Assembly (NCBI RefSeq): GCF_001456935.1 | Contig: NZ_KQ758482.1 | Span: 1,034,249 to 1,098,248, forward strand | Reading direction: 5' to 3' | DNA: 64,000 nucleotides | Source of the DNA: [Bacillus] enclensis | GTDB lineage: Bacteria; Bacillota; Bacilli; Bacillales; Bacillaceae_B | Part shown: positions 1 through 8,409 of the stretch, one piece after another | Layout of the letters: each line of letters begins with the position of its first letter | Numbering within the stretch: position 1 is the first letter of the stretch | Notes under the pieces: generated by a model | Database searches by the model: none | The model's input: only the letters and a program-made list of their open reading frames with translations | What the model was told of the DNA's origin: nothing | Program-made: the position numbers and the translations under genes

Positions 1-404
1 GTTCCACTTACCTCAGGGTCATCTTCTGCAGGATTCGTTGTTTCCCATTCAGTGATAAAGCCTTGTCGATATTCTGCACCAAATGTGAAAGTACCTGGAT
101 TAACCTCATCCTCTACTTTGTCTGCCAAGTCCACTTCCCACATTTCTACTGGATAGTCATCCACAATGGAATCACTTAGCATTGTAAATGTAGGATCCGT
201 TTCAGCTTGAAGTGCCGAGATGCTTACCTCATCTTCAAGTGCACCAGAACCTGAAACGCTACCATCCTTCGTGACGGTTGATTCACGATCGCGGGAATAA
301 GATTTTGAGTGTTCGGTTTGAAACACAAGCTTTGCACCCTCTGCAGCCTCACCGAGTTTCCGAAAATAGAGCACTTTGTGTACTCCTTTTGCTATGTTGG
401 CCAT
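1..404 (-). CDS. Phage major tail protein, N-terminal part
   Basis: An open frame starts at an ATG ending at 404, preceded by a GGAGGTAG ribosome binding site, and runs off the window after 134 codons. The opening (MANIAKGVHKVLYF) and acidic, low-complexity body are typical of major tail tube proteins of siphophages of the phi13/TP901-1 type. It lies directly downstream of the tail completion gene, where the tail tube gene is expected. The C-terminal part is outside the window. The call rests on start motif and gene order. Confidence 0.75.
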   Translation of the reverse strand, partial: MANIAKGVHKVLYFRKLGEAAEGAKLVFQTEHSKSYSRDRESTVTKDGSVSGSGALEDEVSISALQAETDPTFTMLSDSIVDDYPVEMWEVDLADKVEDEVNPGTFTFGAEYRQGFITEWETTNPAEDDPEVSG

Positions 405-419
405 GCTACTACCTCCTTA

Positions 420-809
420 TTAGGTAATTCTGTATTCTGCCTGGATCACTCCATGCAACAGATTGTCAGTCGTTGTATTATCAAAGATTTCATTTGAATC
501 AAGAGAGACCAGCCTCACGTAGTAATTATCGAGTTGTGCCAGCCTTCGCAAGGCCATTTCGAGATTATAAATCATTTCGGCAAAGTGGACTCGATTATTG
601 GCCATCTCCCAAACATGAATGGTTTGCGATAGATTACCGGTGATCACTTGTTTGTTATTTATGACATCAGAACCTACCTGTCCAGCTACATGCACAAATG
701 GATAAGGAACTTCCTCGTCTTTCCCTGGAAGATAATCGTATGTGTCATATCCCAGATTAAGAGAGTTATTGAATACTGCATTGAACAGTTGAATTTTTGG
801 TGACTTCAT
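420..809 (-). CDS. Phage tail completion/terminator protein (DUF3168-like)
   Basis: This 129-residue protein lies between the gp10-like protein and the major tail protein, where siphophages of this group encode the protein that caps the tail tube and joins it to the head connector. Its pattern (short N-terminal helix, a YDYLPGKDEEVPYPFVHV segment, then alternating strands ending in a conserved YRIT-like tail) resembles the DUF3168 tail-completion family. It starts at an ATG 8 nt after the stop of the preceding gene, so translation is probably coupled. Assignment is by family resemblance plus synteny. Confidence 0.7.
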   Translation of the reverse strand: MKSPKIQLFNAVFNNSLNLGYDTYDYLPGKDEEVPYPFVHVAGQVGSDVINNKQVITGNLSQTIHVWEMANNRVHFAEMIYNLEMALRRLAQLDNYYVRLVSLDSNEIFDNTTTDNLLHGVIQAEYRIT

Positions 810-817
810 CTACTCAC

Positions 818-1159
818 CTACTTTACAAGTCTATTTAAATCATCAAGGAACTGCTTTTTCTGATTGTAGAATCCAGGAAAGATGAATGGTTGTGCATCCA
901 TGAACCTTGTTCCGAATTCCAGGTAGCCGGAGTGTTCGGATTTACTGATTGTTTTACCGACAAGATTACTAACTATCTTCGTTTCAATGTTTCTCTTGGT
1001 GTAGCCAGTTTGATAACCTTGAGTAAATTCAGCGTTCTTAACTACCTTCTGAGTCATTTCAATGGTGTTGTTCTTCACGATTGTCCCGACATCACCTTCA
1101 ATCTCCCTATCCATCCGGTCAAGCTTTGCAAGCAAGGCGTCCAATCCATCTAAGTCCAC
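818..1159 (-). CDS. HK97 gp10-like head-tail joining protein
   Basis: This 113-residue protein begins with a helical segment (MDLDGLDALLAKLDRM) and ends with a pattern typical of the HK97 gp10/minor tail family, including YLEFGTRFMDAQPFIFPGF, in which the aromatic 'EFGT..M.AQPF.RP'-type motif is characteristic. These proteins act in the head-tail interface or in tail completion. Its start overlaps the end of the upstream gene by 10 nt, as expected for a tightly packed late operon. Confidence 0.8.
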   Translation of the reverse strand: MDLDGLDALLAKLDRMDREIEGDVGTIVKNNTIEMTQKVVKNAEFTQGYQTGYTKRNIETKIVSNLVGKTISKSEHSGYLEFGTRFMDAQPFIFPGFYNQKKQFLDDLNRLVK

Positions 1160-1461
1160 TCGCTCACCCCTTCCAAAAACAAAACGCTCTCAGACCTGTA
1201 TGGCACATGCCGGAGAACGTTGTATTTATTACCGTTAATGACAGCTTTATCAACTTCATGTTTATATGGTCTCTGTAGCCTCACAGTGGTGATTTGCTTG
1301 TCTAAGGAACCGAATATAACTTTCACTCTTTCCAAGCTGATTGGAGAAGTGTTGCAGGATAATGTAACACCCTCATCCACCTCAACAACTGTCTTTCCGA
1401 CAGAAGGATCATAAGCCCTGCCTAAAACTTTATGAAGTGTTACCCGATCGGAGTATCTCAT
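1150..1461 (-). CDS. Phage head closure protein
   Basis: This 103-residue, beta-rich protein sits between the head-tail connector and the gp10-like protein, which is the invariant position of the head closure (SPP1 gp16-like) protein. Residues such as MRYSDRVTLHKVLG at the start resemble the family, which begins with a strand carrying 'RITIQ'-like sequence. The function would be to plug the connector after DNA packaging and form the docking site for the tail. Its start shares a base with the upstream stop. Confidence 0.65.
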   Translation of the reverse strand: MRYSDRVTLHKVLGRAYDPSVGKTVVEVDEGVTLSCNTSPISLERVKVIFGSLDKQITTVRLQRPYKHEVDKAVINGNKYNVLRHVPYRSESVLFLEGVSEWT

Positions 1462-1793
1462 CAGAAGAACATTACCTTTCCTGCAGTCTCGATTTTAGGA
1501 ATATACGTTTCTAAGATAGACTGATAGGGTTTAAAGTCGTCTTCAGTAAATGAAACGGACCTTCCCTCGATGGATTCTGACTTCATTCCTTCACTACCAA
1601 TCTTGTTATACCGGTTCACGACCAGCTCCTCAACAATGAACATTAACTCCTCTGGTATCGCTGTCATCCCAGCATTTTGTTTTAACCAGACCAATAATCT
1701 AGCTTCTACATTTGCAATCAATCTATCAATCTGGCTGTCTTGAAGGTCATCTTGAACGCCTACTATAATCTTGACGTTTTCTTTAATCGTCAT
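1461..1793 (-). CDS. Phage head-tail connector (gp6/gp15-like)
   Basis: This 110-residue, all-helical protein has the opening seen in connector adaptor proteins of SPP1 gp15/HK97 gp6 type (a short N-terminal turn, then repeated helices with QIDRLIANVEARLLVWL and ELMFIVEELVVNRYNKIGSEGMKSESIEG). The 'NRYNKIGSEGMKSES.EG.S..F' stretch is a hallmark of this family. It forms the ring under the portal. The gene lies between a small unknown gene and the head closure gene in the late operon. Confidence 0.82.
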   Translation of the reverse strand: MTIKENVKIIVGVQDDLQDSQIDRLIANVEARLLVWLKQNAGMTAIPEELMFIVEELVVNRYNKIGSEGMKSESIEGRSVSFTEDDFKPYQSILETYIPKIETAGKVMFF

Positions 1794-1797
1794 TCAA

Positions 1798-2124
1798 TCA
1801 CTTCAATTCTGCTTCTGCAGCAATTGCTTCTTCTTTACCCTGAATTTTTTCTCCGTTAGACAGCACATACCAAGGGCCGCCTGTATGCTTCGGAAATTCA
1901 CTTTCTTCAGGAGATTGATTTGATCCTTCAGGCTCTTGGTCGGCTTCTTCTGACCCCACTCCCAATTGCTCAATCAACGGCTTCCCTACTTTATTTTCTG
2001 TGCTTGATAATTCCGAGATCCGTTCCTTGCTTACTTTACCCTTAGAAGGGAAGGTATCTCCCTTTCGATAAACGCGATGATCATCTTCTATATCTCTGAA
2101 AGCTCGTATCACTTTGTAAGGCAT
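1798..2124 (-). CDS. Small phage structural-operon protein, unknown function
   Basis: This 108-residue protein begins MPYKVIRAFRDIEDDHRVYRKGD, then has a short 'ERI.EL' helix, an acidic Ser/Glu/Pro-rich linker (about residues 55-80) and a compact C-terminal motif containing GGPWYVLSNGEKIQGKEEA. Proteins of this shape are commonly encoded right after the capsid gene in Bacillus and Listeria phages and are annotated only as phage proteins or as having a Rho N-terminal-like fold. Head decoration or a connector role is possible but not shown here. Confidence 0.75.
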   Translation of the reverse strand: MPYKVIRAFRDIEDDHRVYRKGDTFPSKGKVSKERISELSSTENKVGKPLIEQLGVGSEEADQEPEGSNQSPEESEFPKHTGGPWYVLSNGEKIQGKEEAIAAEAELK

Positions 2125-2155
2125 TCCTAATCATCCTCTCTTTGATAAATGGTTA

Positions 2156-3091
2156 TTACGCTGCTGGGGCAGGACCTGGGACTAATTTAGCAAAGGCTTC
2201 ATCTTTTATGATCATCAAACCAACATCCATAGTGGCACGCAGGGCAACCATCTCTTGCTCAAACAAGTTGATAGGTGAACCATCCGCGTTGGTAATGGTC
2301 GACAGTTGAGCTTCCTCTGAAATTGCATAATCAATGTTAAAAGGAATACCATAACGCAATTGATCAAAATCCCCAGCGTAAAGAGTACCTTTTGAAAGAT
2401 TAGCAGATTTCAAATCCACTGCCGGCAGCCCATCAATCGTATTGTTTGAACGGTCATACAATGATTGCAATGTTCCATTTTCAGCTTTTTGTGCATTCCT
2501 TAAAGCAGTATGGTTTTGCACTTTAGAGATCCATGCATTTGGTTCTACATCATTCTCGAAAAGTTCATCTTCTACTGCCAGGATATTATCGTAAGTGATT
2601 CCGTCATAAACGATGTTGTCAGTAGCTGTTACAGATTGTTCAATCGATTGAGTGAATGGGTTTGCTACATTCAGGATCCCTGCTTCATCAAACTTCTTAT
2701 AGAATGCCTCTGCAATCTTTGGACGCATGATTTCAAAGAAATTCGAAACCCTGTACTGCAGATACTCACGGGAGACTGGTAGAATGACACCCAGCTTCTT
2801 TGCCGTCATCTTGACTTGCAGCAAGGTTGGTTTAGAAGTTTGAATCTTCTCAGTCTCACCTACCCAGTAAGCCCCTGGTCCTTCAGCAAAGTATTCGAAA
2901 GTCTTTTCCTTATCCGTCATTTCCTCATAAACGCCAAGCTGCATGATCTTGGAGTTTTCCATTACATCATTCAAAATCATGGTGTTGTACTTATCCGGAA
3001 TCGTCCCATCTTTCGCTTCGTGAACCATCACGTTATCCGGGCTAAATGTTTGTGCAAAAAATTGTATATCCAGTTTTAATAGTTTTGGCAT
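2156..3091 (-). CDS. Phage major capsid protein
   Basis: This 311-residue protein follows the scaffold gene in the late operon and matches major capsid proteins of SPP1/A118-like siphophages: an N-terminal peptide (MPKLLKLDIQFFAQTF), a middle with repeated aromatic/strand segments, 'SREYLQYRVSNFFEIMRPKIAEAFYKKFDEAGI', and a beta-rich C-terminal half. It would form the HK97-fold shell. A strong GAGGAGAG ribosome binding site precedes the ATG. The N-terminal LDIQFFA motif recurs in the adjacent scaffold protein. Confidence 0.87.
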   Translation of the reverse strand: MPKLLKLDIQFFAQTFSPDNVMVHEAKDGTIPDKYNTMILNDVMENSKIMQLGVYEEMTDKEKTFEYFAEGPGAYWVGETEKIQTSKPTLLQVKMTAKKLGVILPVSREYLQYRVSNFFEIMRPKIAEAFYKKFDEAGILNVANPFTQSIEQSVTATDNIVYDGITYDNILAVEDELFENDVEPNAWISKVQNHTALRNAQKAENGTLQSLYDRSNNTIDGLPAVDLKSANLSKGTLYAGDFDQLRYGIPFNIDYAISEEAQLSTITNADGSPINLFEQEMVALRATMDVGLMIIKDEAFAKLVPGPAPAA

Positions 3092-3107
3092 AAGTGTTTC
3101 TCTCCTC

Positions 3108-3761
3108 TTATTTAATGATTCTGTTCTTTCTTGCCATTTCGGCTTTTGAAGTATGGCTGCTGTTGGTTATTTTTGAACCGCCTGTTTCAGGTGGATCCTG
3201 ACGAAGCTTTTCCTTCACTGCATTATTTACTGCAGCATCGAATTCCTTTTTGATACTCGACACTGCTTCTTTGATTTTCTCGTTGTCCTCAAGCTTGATA
3301 AGAGATTCAGCAAACGCAGCCGGCAGTCCCTCATCTTTTAAATCTGTTTCTACTTCAGAACGAAGCTGCTTTGTGTTTAATTCACGCTCTCGCTTATCAA
3401 GGGCTTCGAGTCGCTTCTTAAATTCAGCATCTTCTCTTTCTTTCTGAGTCATCTTGGCATATTGTTCTGCATCCTTTTTGGCATCGGCAATTCTTTGATC
3501 GAGCTGGTCTTCCCACTCTTTCTGTTTCTTCTCCAGTGCCTTTGCAAGCTTACGGTCTGACTCAGCTTCAATCTTCTTCTGTAGTTCTTCGGCAGAAAGC
3601 TCAATCTTTTCCGGTGGATCGCTTGGTGGATTATCGGGATTCTGTGGATCCGCAGGCGGGTCATTCGGCTCGGAAAAATACTGCAGATTTAGTTTTAGAG
3701 GTTCAAACTGTTTCTTAAAGGCTGCTGAATTAAACACATTAATTGGTCCTGTCACTCTCAT
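3108..3761 (-). CDS. Phage scaffolding protein (DUF4355)
   Basis: This 217-residue protein has the DUF4355 scaffold layout: an N-terminal LKLNLQYFSEP peptide, a proline/aspartate-rich linker (about 30-50), a long charged coiled coil (about 55-185, rich in K, E, Q, R) and a basic tail. Scaffold proteins guide capsid assembly and are removed before packaging. The first ATG is only 2 nt from AGGAGG; the GTG two codons later has 8 nt spacing, so translation may begin there. Confidence 0.85.
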   Translation of the reverse strand: MRVTGPINVFNSAAFKKQFEPLKLNLQYFSEPNDPPADPQNPDNPPSDPPEKIELSAEELQKKIEAESDRKLAKALEKKQKEWEDQLDQRIADAKKDAEQYAKMTQKEREDAEFKKRLEALDKRERELNTKQLRSEVETDLKDEGLPAAFAESLIKLEDNEKIKEAVSSIKKEFDAAVNNAVKEKLRQDPPETGGSKITNSSHTSKAEMARKNRIIK

Positions 3762-3888
3762 TTCCTCCTAACCCATGAACACGCAACAACACACAGGTGC
3801 CCATCGTTAACGTCCTCACACGTTTTTAGTCAAAACGAATAAGCCTGTTTATAACGTCTGGTGCTTAAAGACGCGCTCACTAAATTTC
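3762..3888 (-). other. Non-coding gap in late operon with hairpin
   Basis: This 127-nt stretch is the longest gap between structural genes in an otherwise packed operon. No ORF with a ribosome binding site is visible except the scaffold's own AGGAGG near 3767. Read on the minus strand it holds a small hairpin (arms CGTTTT and AAAACG near 3820-3836). It may be a leader or processing region for the scaffold-capsid part of the operon; no known RNA family was recognised. Confidence 0.4.
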
Positions 3889-4839
3889 TTATAAGGTGTA
3901 TTTATCTTTCACGCTTGCGAAAAATTCCTCTCTCCAGTCTCCCAAGTCAAGAGCCGTTGAACTCCTACAAAACGGATGCATGGGTGGTGCATTGATGCCT
4001 GGCTTCATTTCCTTCACCTTGAATTTTTTCTTATTCAAGAGTTTACATTTCTTTGTGGTCTTCCCATCCATTACAGCAACATATTCATATTCAGCTTCCT
4101 CATCATCAGAAACAGCCTGATAGGATAACTTTTGGGCTTCCACCTGGACTCTGGCAGTTTCAGTTATCAGTAACCTTTTAGCTTCAAATGAACTTATATC
4201 AAATCGTTCTCGAATTTTTCTGATATACCTATTTGGATGGACACCACGGACGATTGCACTGTTGATAATAACGTCCAATTCTTCTCTTAGAGCTTCCATG
4301 TCTCCCCATATCCTTGAAGACCAATTGGCCCCATAAAAAGAAGCTCCAACAATCGATTTAAGAGTTGGAGTGGTGATTGCCATGTTGACTCCTAAGATTC
4401 CGGCTTGCCTCAATACTTCAGATATTCCAGCTTGCTCCAGATAACCTTGGAAAGTCTTTTCTTGCTCATTCGTCATTGATACCAGGTGAGCATTTAAATA
4501 CATCATGAGAAGCTCCTGACGGTTAATCCGCATCTTTGTATTGTAGGTGAAGAGTTCCTTATTCGCTTTCGGGGAGAAGTCCTTCTCCCTCACATATCGT
4601 GCAGCTGTTCTTTCAAATGATTGGACATCAAATTCGGACACCCTCTTCTTAGCTTCGGCTAAAGAGATCGTATTCTTTTCTGCGTACCGGGAATAAAAGG
4701 CATTGATTTCTTTTTCTACCTCGCTAAGAGCATGATCGATGATCCCTTTTAATTTTCTTGATACCTCTTCATCTTTCATTTGTTCACGCTTGATGTTGTC
4801 TCTTTCTCTTTTCACCCAGTAGCTTTCTTCCTCAGGCAT
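3889..4839 (-). CDS. Phage minor head protein, Mu gpF-like
   Basis: This 316-residue protein has a helical N-terminal half and the C-terminal MuF domain: an 'ITETARV.VEAQ' helix, a VAVMDGKTTKKCKLLNKKKFKVKE region and the NAPPMHPFCRSST motif with conserved His and Cys. MuF proteins are minor head proteins, a few copies of which bind the portal and help head assembly or DNA ejection (SPP1 gp7 type). It starts 10 nt after the portal stop, as usual for this gene pair. Confidence 0.9.
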   Translation of the reverse strand: MPEEESYWVKRERDNIKREQMKDEEVSRKLKGIIDHALSEVEKEINAFYSRYAEKNTISLAEAKKRVSEFDVQSFERTAARYVREKDFSPKANKELFTYNTKMRINRQELLMMYLNAHLVSMTNEQEKTFQGYLEQAGISEVLRQAGILGVNMAITTPTLKSIVGASFYGANWSSRIWGDMEALREELDVIINSAIVRGVHPNRYIRKIRERFDISSFEAKRLLITETARVQVEAQKLSYQAVSDDEEAEYEYVAVMDGKTTKKCKLLNKKKFKVKEMKPGINAPPMHPFCRSSTALDLGDWREEFFASVKDKYTL

Positions 4840-4849
4840 CTACCACACC

Positions 4850-6295
4850 TCAATTCCTCATATACTCGGAGGACATCGATTGTCTTTGTTTGGCCCTTTC
4901 ACTTGTAATTCTCTTTTCTTCCTCTTCTGGATTTTCTACAATCATTGGAATGATCTTCAGTTTCGTTTCCTGAGAGAGCTCTCCTCCAAGTGCATTGAAC
5001 ATGTCTACTGCTTCTTTGGTGCTCTTAGGAAGGTTCGGAGTGAACTTATAGGTTAACCCCTCAAACTCTCCTTCCCCGGCTTCACTCGCCAAGTGCATGA
5101 CATTGTTTATCAGCTTATAGCGACGATTAAGAGACCTTTTGAATAACCGTTCCTTGTTGATCCGAATTTGTTCCAGGCCAAATAACTTGTACTTCATCGC
5201 TTCACCGGTTTGTTGGCCAGCAAAGTTCTCGTCATTCAAGTCCGGTGTATTAGTGAATTTATGAATGTCTGTTTGCAGTCTGCCTTTATAAGCCTCACTG
5301 CCTGACACATCATACTGCTTGTAAATATAATCAGCTTCAACTCGACCTTCTGCACCGTCTGCGTTTTGAGTTGGCTTCAAGAAGATAATATTGGCTTCTT
5401 TCATCTTCTTTGCTTCCCCAGCATCCAGTTCCACATTACCGAGAATCTTCAGCATTGCATCATTCAAATCAGTCATATAGTTTGCCGTATCAGATTGAGC
5501 TGCATCATATAAATCAATCAAGTCGAGGACGTTCTCGAAGTCCCCCTGGCGGAAACGATTATTACTGTGTTCATTAATCGGCACTTCACCGAACGGATGG
5601 TCAGCCTCACTTTCAATTGTCAGATTATAATCACCCATGTTTGAAGAGAAATACGTGTAGATTTTCTTGTCTGTATAAAGGATGACTTTAATCCTTCGTT
5701 CGCCACCATAACCAACTGAGAAGTATCGGATCCCCGCTATCACGTTCTTCTCAATCGTAGTGTCATAGATTAAGAAAGTTTCTAAGGGTGAAGACAGATA
5801 CACTTTGGTCTGATCCTGCTGGTTCCGATGAATTAGTTCATATGCCCGTCCATAAATAGAAAGATCAAGAACGATATCTGCATTAAGCGCTGCATCTTCT
5901 ATTGTCCCGTTGATTTCATTTATTTTTTCCTGAGTGGACTTATCCTTATGGCGGACTGAAACAGGAACACCCACGAAGAAGCCCTGCATGAAGTTAGATA
6001 CATACTTTGCATAATTGTGCTTAGCCCGGTGATCGGCCTTGTCATCTTCTTTCCGCCTATTGGCTGCAGATATCGTTGTGTTATCCCCGAGATAATAATC
6101 GTCCAAGACAGTGAGCCTCGGACGTTGGTGTTCAATATGATGTTTTAATATCGCAGACAGTTCCTTTGTATTTTGCACCAGCTCTTCTGCAGACTCGAAC
6201 GTGTACTGTATGTTTGCTTCTTTACTGAACCGCCTCTTCTTCCCGGCATTTCCACTCGTACCTTCTCCAAGCTCAAAATTATTAACGTGATTCAT
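4850..6295 (-). CDS. Phage portal protein (SPP1 gp6 type)
   Basis: This 481-residue protein is a portal of the SPP1 type. Recognisable segments are the N-terminal 'YYLGDNTTI..ANRRKED..ADHRAKHNYAKYVSNFMQGFFVGVPVSV' region, a wing with 'YGRAYELIHRN', the 'NNRFRQGDFENVLDLIDLYDAAQSDTANYMTDLNDAMLKI' stretch and the crown helix region with NTPDLNDENFAGQQTGEAMKYKL. The portal is the dodecameric vertex through which DNA enters. It lies between the large terminase and the MuF protein; the acidic tail may contact neighbouring head proteins. Confidence 0.94.
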   Translation of the reverse strand: MNHVNNFELGEGTSGNAGKKRRFSKEANIQYTFESAEELVQNTKELSAILKHHIEHQRPRLTVLDDYYLGDNTTISAANRRKEDDKADHRAKHNYAKYVSNFMQGFFVGVPVSVRHKDKSTQEKINEINGTIEDAALNADIVLDLSIYGRAYELIHRNQQDQTKVYLSSPLETFLIYDTTIEKNVIAGIRYFSVGYGGERRIKVILYTDKKIYTYFSSNMGDYNLTIESEADHPFGEVPINEHSNNRFRQGDFENVLDLIDLYDAAQSDTANYMTDLNDAMLKILGNVELDAGEAKKMKEANIIFLKPTQNADGAEGRVEADYIYKQYDVSGSEAYKGRLQTDIHKFTNTPDLNDENFAGQQTGEAMKYKLFGLEQIRINKERLFKRSLNRRYKLINNVMHLASEAGEGEFEGLTYKFTPNLPKSTKEAVDMFNALGGELSQETKLKIIPMIVENPEEEEKRITSERAKQRQSMSSEYMRN

Positions 6296-6305
6296 GTTCC
6301 ACCTC

Positions 6306-7592
6306 CTATAAACCCAGTCCTTTTAAAGCATTGTACGTTTCGTCTTTCTTGGCCACTCCCAAATGATATTGTTCCAGGCTGTATCGAAGTGCATCGATAA
6401 TATGGTTATTTGCATCAACTGGAGTATTCAGCCACTTACCGTCTTTATCCTGATCAAACGTATACGTATTGAATTCTTCTATCGTGTGTTCACAAGTTGG
6501 ATGAATGTACACCTTGAAACCTTGAATGAATAATATCCCCTGATTTACGCTGCCTTTCCCTTTGACTGAAGCTCTCATTCTTCGAACACCTTTATTGATT
6601 AATTCTTGGATCAATCGTCGTTCTGCAGAGTCAGCAGTGATGACTGATTTAAGAAGACCTTTACTCACAATCATTTTGTATATGTCCTCAGTTAACATTG
6701 CTTTCTCATAATGTTCATCGTAGATCCATAGCTCTTTCTTCTTAAGATCAACTACAGAGCTCGGTAAAGTTGTTGGATCGTTCGTGAATCCAAAGTCCAT
6801 ACCATGAGCCGTTTCTTGTATCTCTTTGATTTTTTGTTGAATATCGAAGTCAACCACATGAAAGTTATCGAAGACAAGCCCTTCTGCTACTCCCCAATCA
6901 CCATCACAGACTATCCTGGCACGTCGAGGATTTGTTCTATATAAATCTTCATATCTTGCCCGGTCAACATCATCCAGCCATTCATTCACCCTGAAGGTTG
7001 TTGTAATAGCAAACGTATCTTTTTCCCGGGTATCTTCATCGAAAAAGACCTTCTTAAGCCAATGCCTCTCAGACCACGGGTTAAACGTAACTGTGACCTG
7101 TTTAAAGAACTCAGGATCATCGTAACTACCACGGATGGATTCAACTACTGTCCGGAACTTAGCTTCCGTTTCAATCTGGTATGCTTCTTCAAACCACGCC
7201 CAAGATAAGATGCCAACATCAACGGTGATCGATGTGATTTTCAGTTCATCATCAAGACCCCTGAACAAGATCTTCTGGCCAGTAGGCATATACGTGATCT
7301 CTGGCATCGATTCATTGAACTTAAATAAATGGGCAACCCCTAATTGCGTGGCTGCCCATTTTAAATCAGTATAGGTGGATTGTTTGTTGGTGTTGGAATA
7401 ACGCCGGACAACCAGTAGGTTTGCCCAGGAATACTTCATGATTCGGTGGATGAAATTCAATGCGGTCGTTTTCGATTTCTTACTTCCCCGGGATCCTTTA
7501 ACTACCCGGTAAAATTGCTTGTTGTTCCAGAACCGGTTGTACCCTCCACCAATCTTCTGCTTGATGGAGATTCGTTGCTGCTTAGTCTTCAT
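6306..7592 (-). CDS. Terminase large subunit
   Basis: The 428-residue protein is a phage packaging ATPase/nuclease (PBSX/YqaT type). The N-terminal ATPase part has VVKGSRGSKKSKTT as deviant Walker A and GILSWAWFEEAYQIE as Walker B with its catalytic Glu; the C-terminal nuclease part has GMDFGFTNDPTT, VITADSAERRLIQEL and DANNHIIDALRYSLE, matching RuvC-like acidic residues. An ATG with AGAGG at 9-nt spacing marks the start at 7592; an earlier ATG is too close to the site. It overlaps the terS end by 11 nt. Confidence 0.94.
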   Translation of the reverse strand: MKTKQQRISIKQKIGGGYNRFWNNKQFYRVVKGSRGSKKSKTTALNFIHRIMKYSWANLLVVRRYSNTNKQSTYTDLKWAATQLGVAHLFKFNESMPEITYMPTGQKILFRGLDDELKITSITVDVGILSWAWFEEAYQIETEAKFRTVVESIRGSYDDPEFFKQVTVTFNPWSERHWLKKVFFDEDTREKDTFAITTTFRVNEWLDDVDRARYEDLYRTNPRRARIVCDGDWGVAEGLVFDNFHVVDFDIQQKIKEIQETAHGMDFGFTNDPTTLPSSVVDLKKKELWIYDEHYEKAMLTEDIYKMIVSKGLLKSVITADSAERRLIQELINKGVRRMRASVKGKGSVNQGILFIQGFKVYIHPTCEHTIEEFNTYTFDQDKDGKWLNTPVDANNHIIDALRYSLEQYHLGVAKKDETYNALKGLGL

Positions 7593-8016
7593 CGGGTACA
7601 TCCTCTACAAAGACAGGTGTAATGTTCTCTACTTGCTGCTTATCGGTCCACATGACATATCGCTTGCCTAAGAGCTCTGCTGCTTTTACACGATCTTTCA
7701 AGTAGGTGTCCTTGTCCTCTAACTGCTGGGCACCTTCTCCAATCCCTACGGGTATCTGTTCGGTATATTCTCCGCGCATCACGGAAGTGAGGAATTGTAG
7801 GATTTCATCCTGTTCTGCGATTGATTCTTTCTTCAATTCCTCTAAGCGATCGTCAATATATGCTCTCACGTTAGCTTTTGTTAGCAGCCTACTTCCTGAT
7901 GCTCTTGCTGCTGCATCTTTTTTTACGCTCGGATAGGCAACTTTATAAGAAGCTGAGATATTCCCTGTTTTAACATACTCATCAGCAAAACGTTTCTGTT
8001 TTTCTGTCAATTTCAT
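7582..8016 (-). CDS. Terminase small subunit
   Basis: This 144-residue protein opens with MKLTEKQKRFADEYVKTGNISASYKVAYP, the typical DNA-binding helix-turn-helix of terminase small subunits (terminase_2 family), followed by an oligomerisation helix region and an acidic C-terminal tail. It recognises the packaging site and stimulates TerL. The start follows an AGGTGAG site. It is the first gene after a hairpin terminator, so a late promoter probably lies just upstream (TATTATAA near 8045). Confidence 0.92.
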   Translation of the reverse strand: MKLTEKQKRFADEYVKTGNISASYKVAYPSVKKDAAARASGSRLLTKANVRAYIDDRLEELKKESIAEQDEILQFLTSVMRGEYTEQIPVGIGEGAQQLEDKDTYLKDRVKAAELLGKRYVMWTDKQQVENITPVFVEDVPDED

Positions 8017-8055
8017 TACATCTCACCTGCCACCTCCAAAACTTTTATAATAAGA

Positions 8056-8081
8056 AAGAGCACCCCTAAGGATGCTCTTTA
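8056..8081 (-). terminator. Hairpin terminator downstream of 78-aa gene
   Basis: Arms AAAGAGCA and TGCTCTTT form a stem that on the minus strand is followed by a T-rich run. It separates the gene ending at 8085 from terS and fits a rho-independent terminator between the middle and late transcripts. Confidence 0.65.
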
Positions 8082-8084
8082 AAA

Positions 8085-8321
8085 TTAAAGCCAATCTTCA
8101 TCTACATTGTTATTATAATCATTTGAAGTATAATTCCCTTGTGCGTCTAATTCGTAAATTCGACAAGATATGGCCTTATCCAAATTGACTAGCTCCTCCT
8201 CGGTCTCAATCCAACCACCATCTTGAATTTCTTGCTTTAGAAAATCTAAACTAACCCTTTTAACCGTGTAATTCAATAAAGTATTGTTTTCGAAATTTAG
8301 ACTTATAGTAAAATCTTTCAT
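8085..8321 (-). CDS. Hypothetical phage protein, 78 aa
   Basis: This small acidic protein starts at the ATG at 8321 behind AAAGGAG/GGAGG; a longer upstream frame lacks a site. It contains ISLNFENNTLLNYTVKRVSLDFLKQEIQDGGWIETEEELVNLDKAISCRIYEL and an Asn/Asp-rich tail, suggesting a small beta-alpha fold. I do not recognise the family. It sits alone between the methyltransferase and terS and ends at a terminator. Confidence 0.7.
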   Translation of the reverse strand: MKDFTISLNFENNTLLNYTVKRVSLDFLKQEIQDGGWIETEEELVNLDKAISCRIYELDAQGNYTSNDYNNNVDEDWL

Positions 8322-8409
8322 GCCTCCAACTCCTTTCGAAAATAAGATTCGACAAAAGGAGATATTTTCCTGCAAACTCCAAATACTTTTTCAAATAATA
8401 GTGGCTTTC

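Noticed and set aside
3762-3888. Known riboswitch or group I intron in the late operon gap
   Set aside because: Only a weak hairpin is visible; no recognised aptamer core or splice features in 127 bases.
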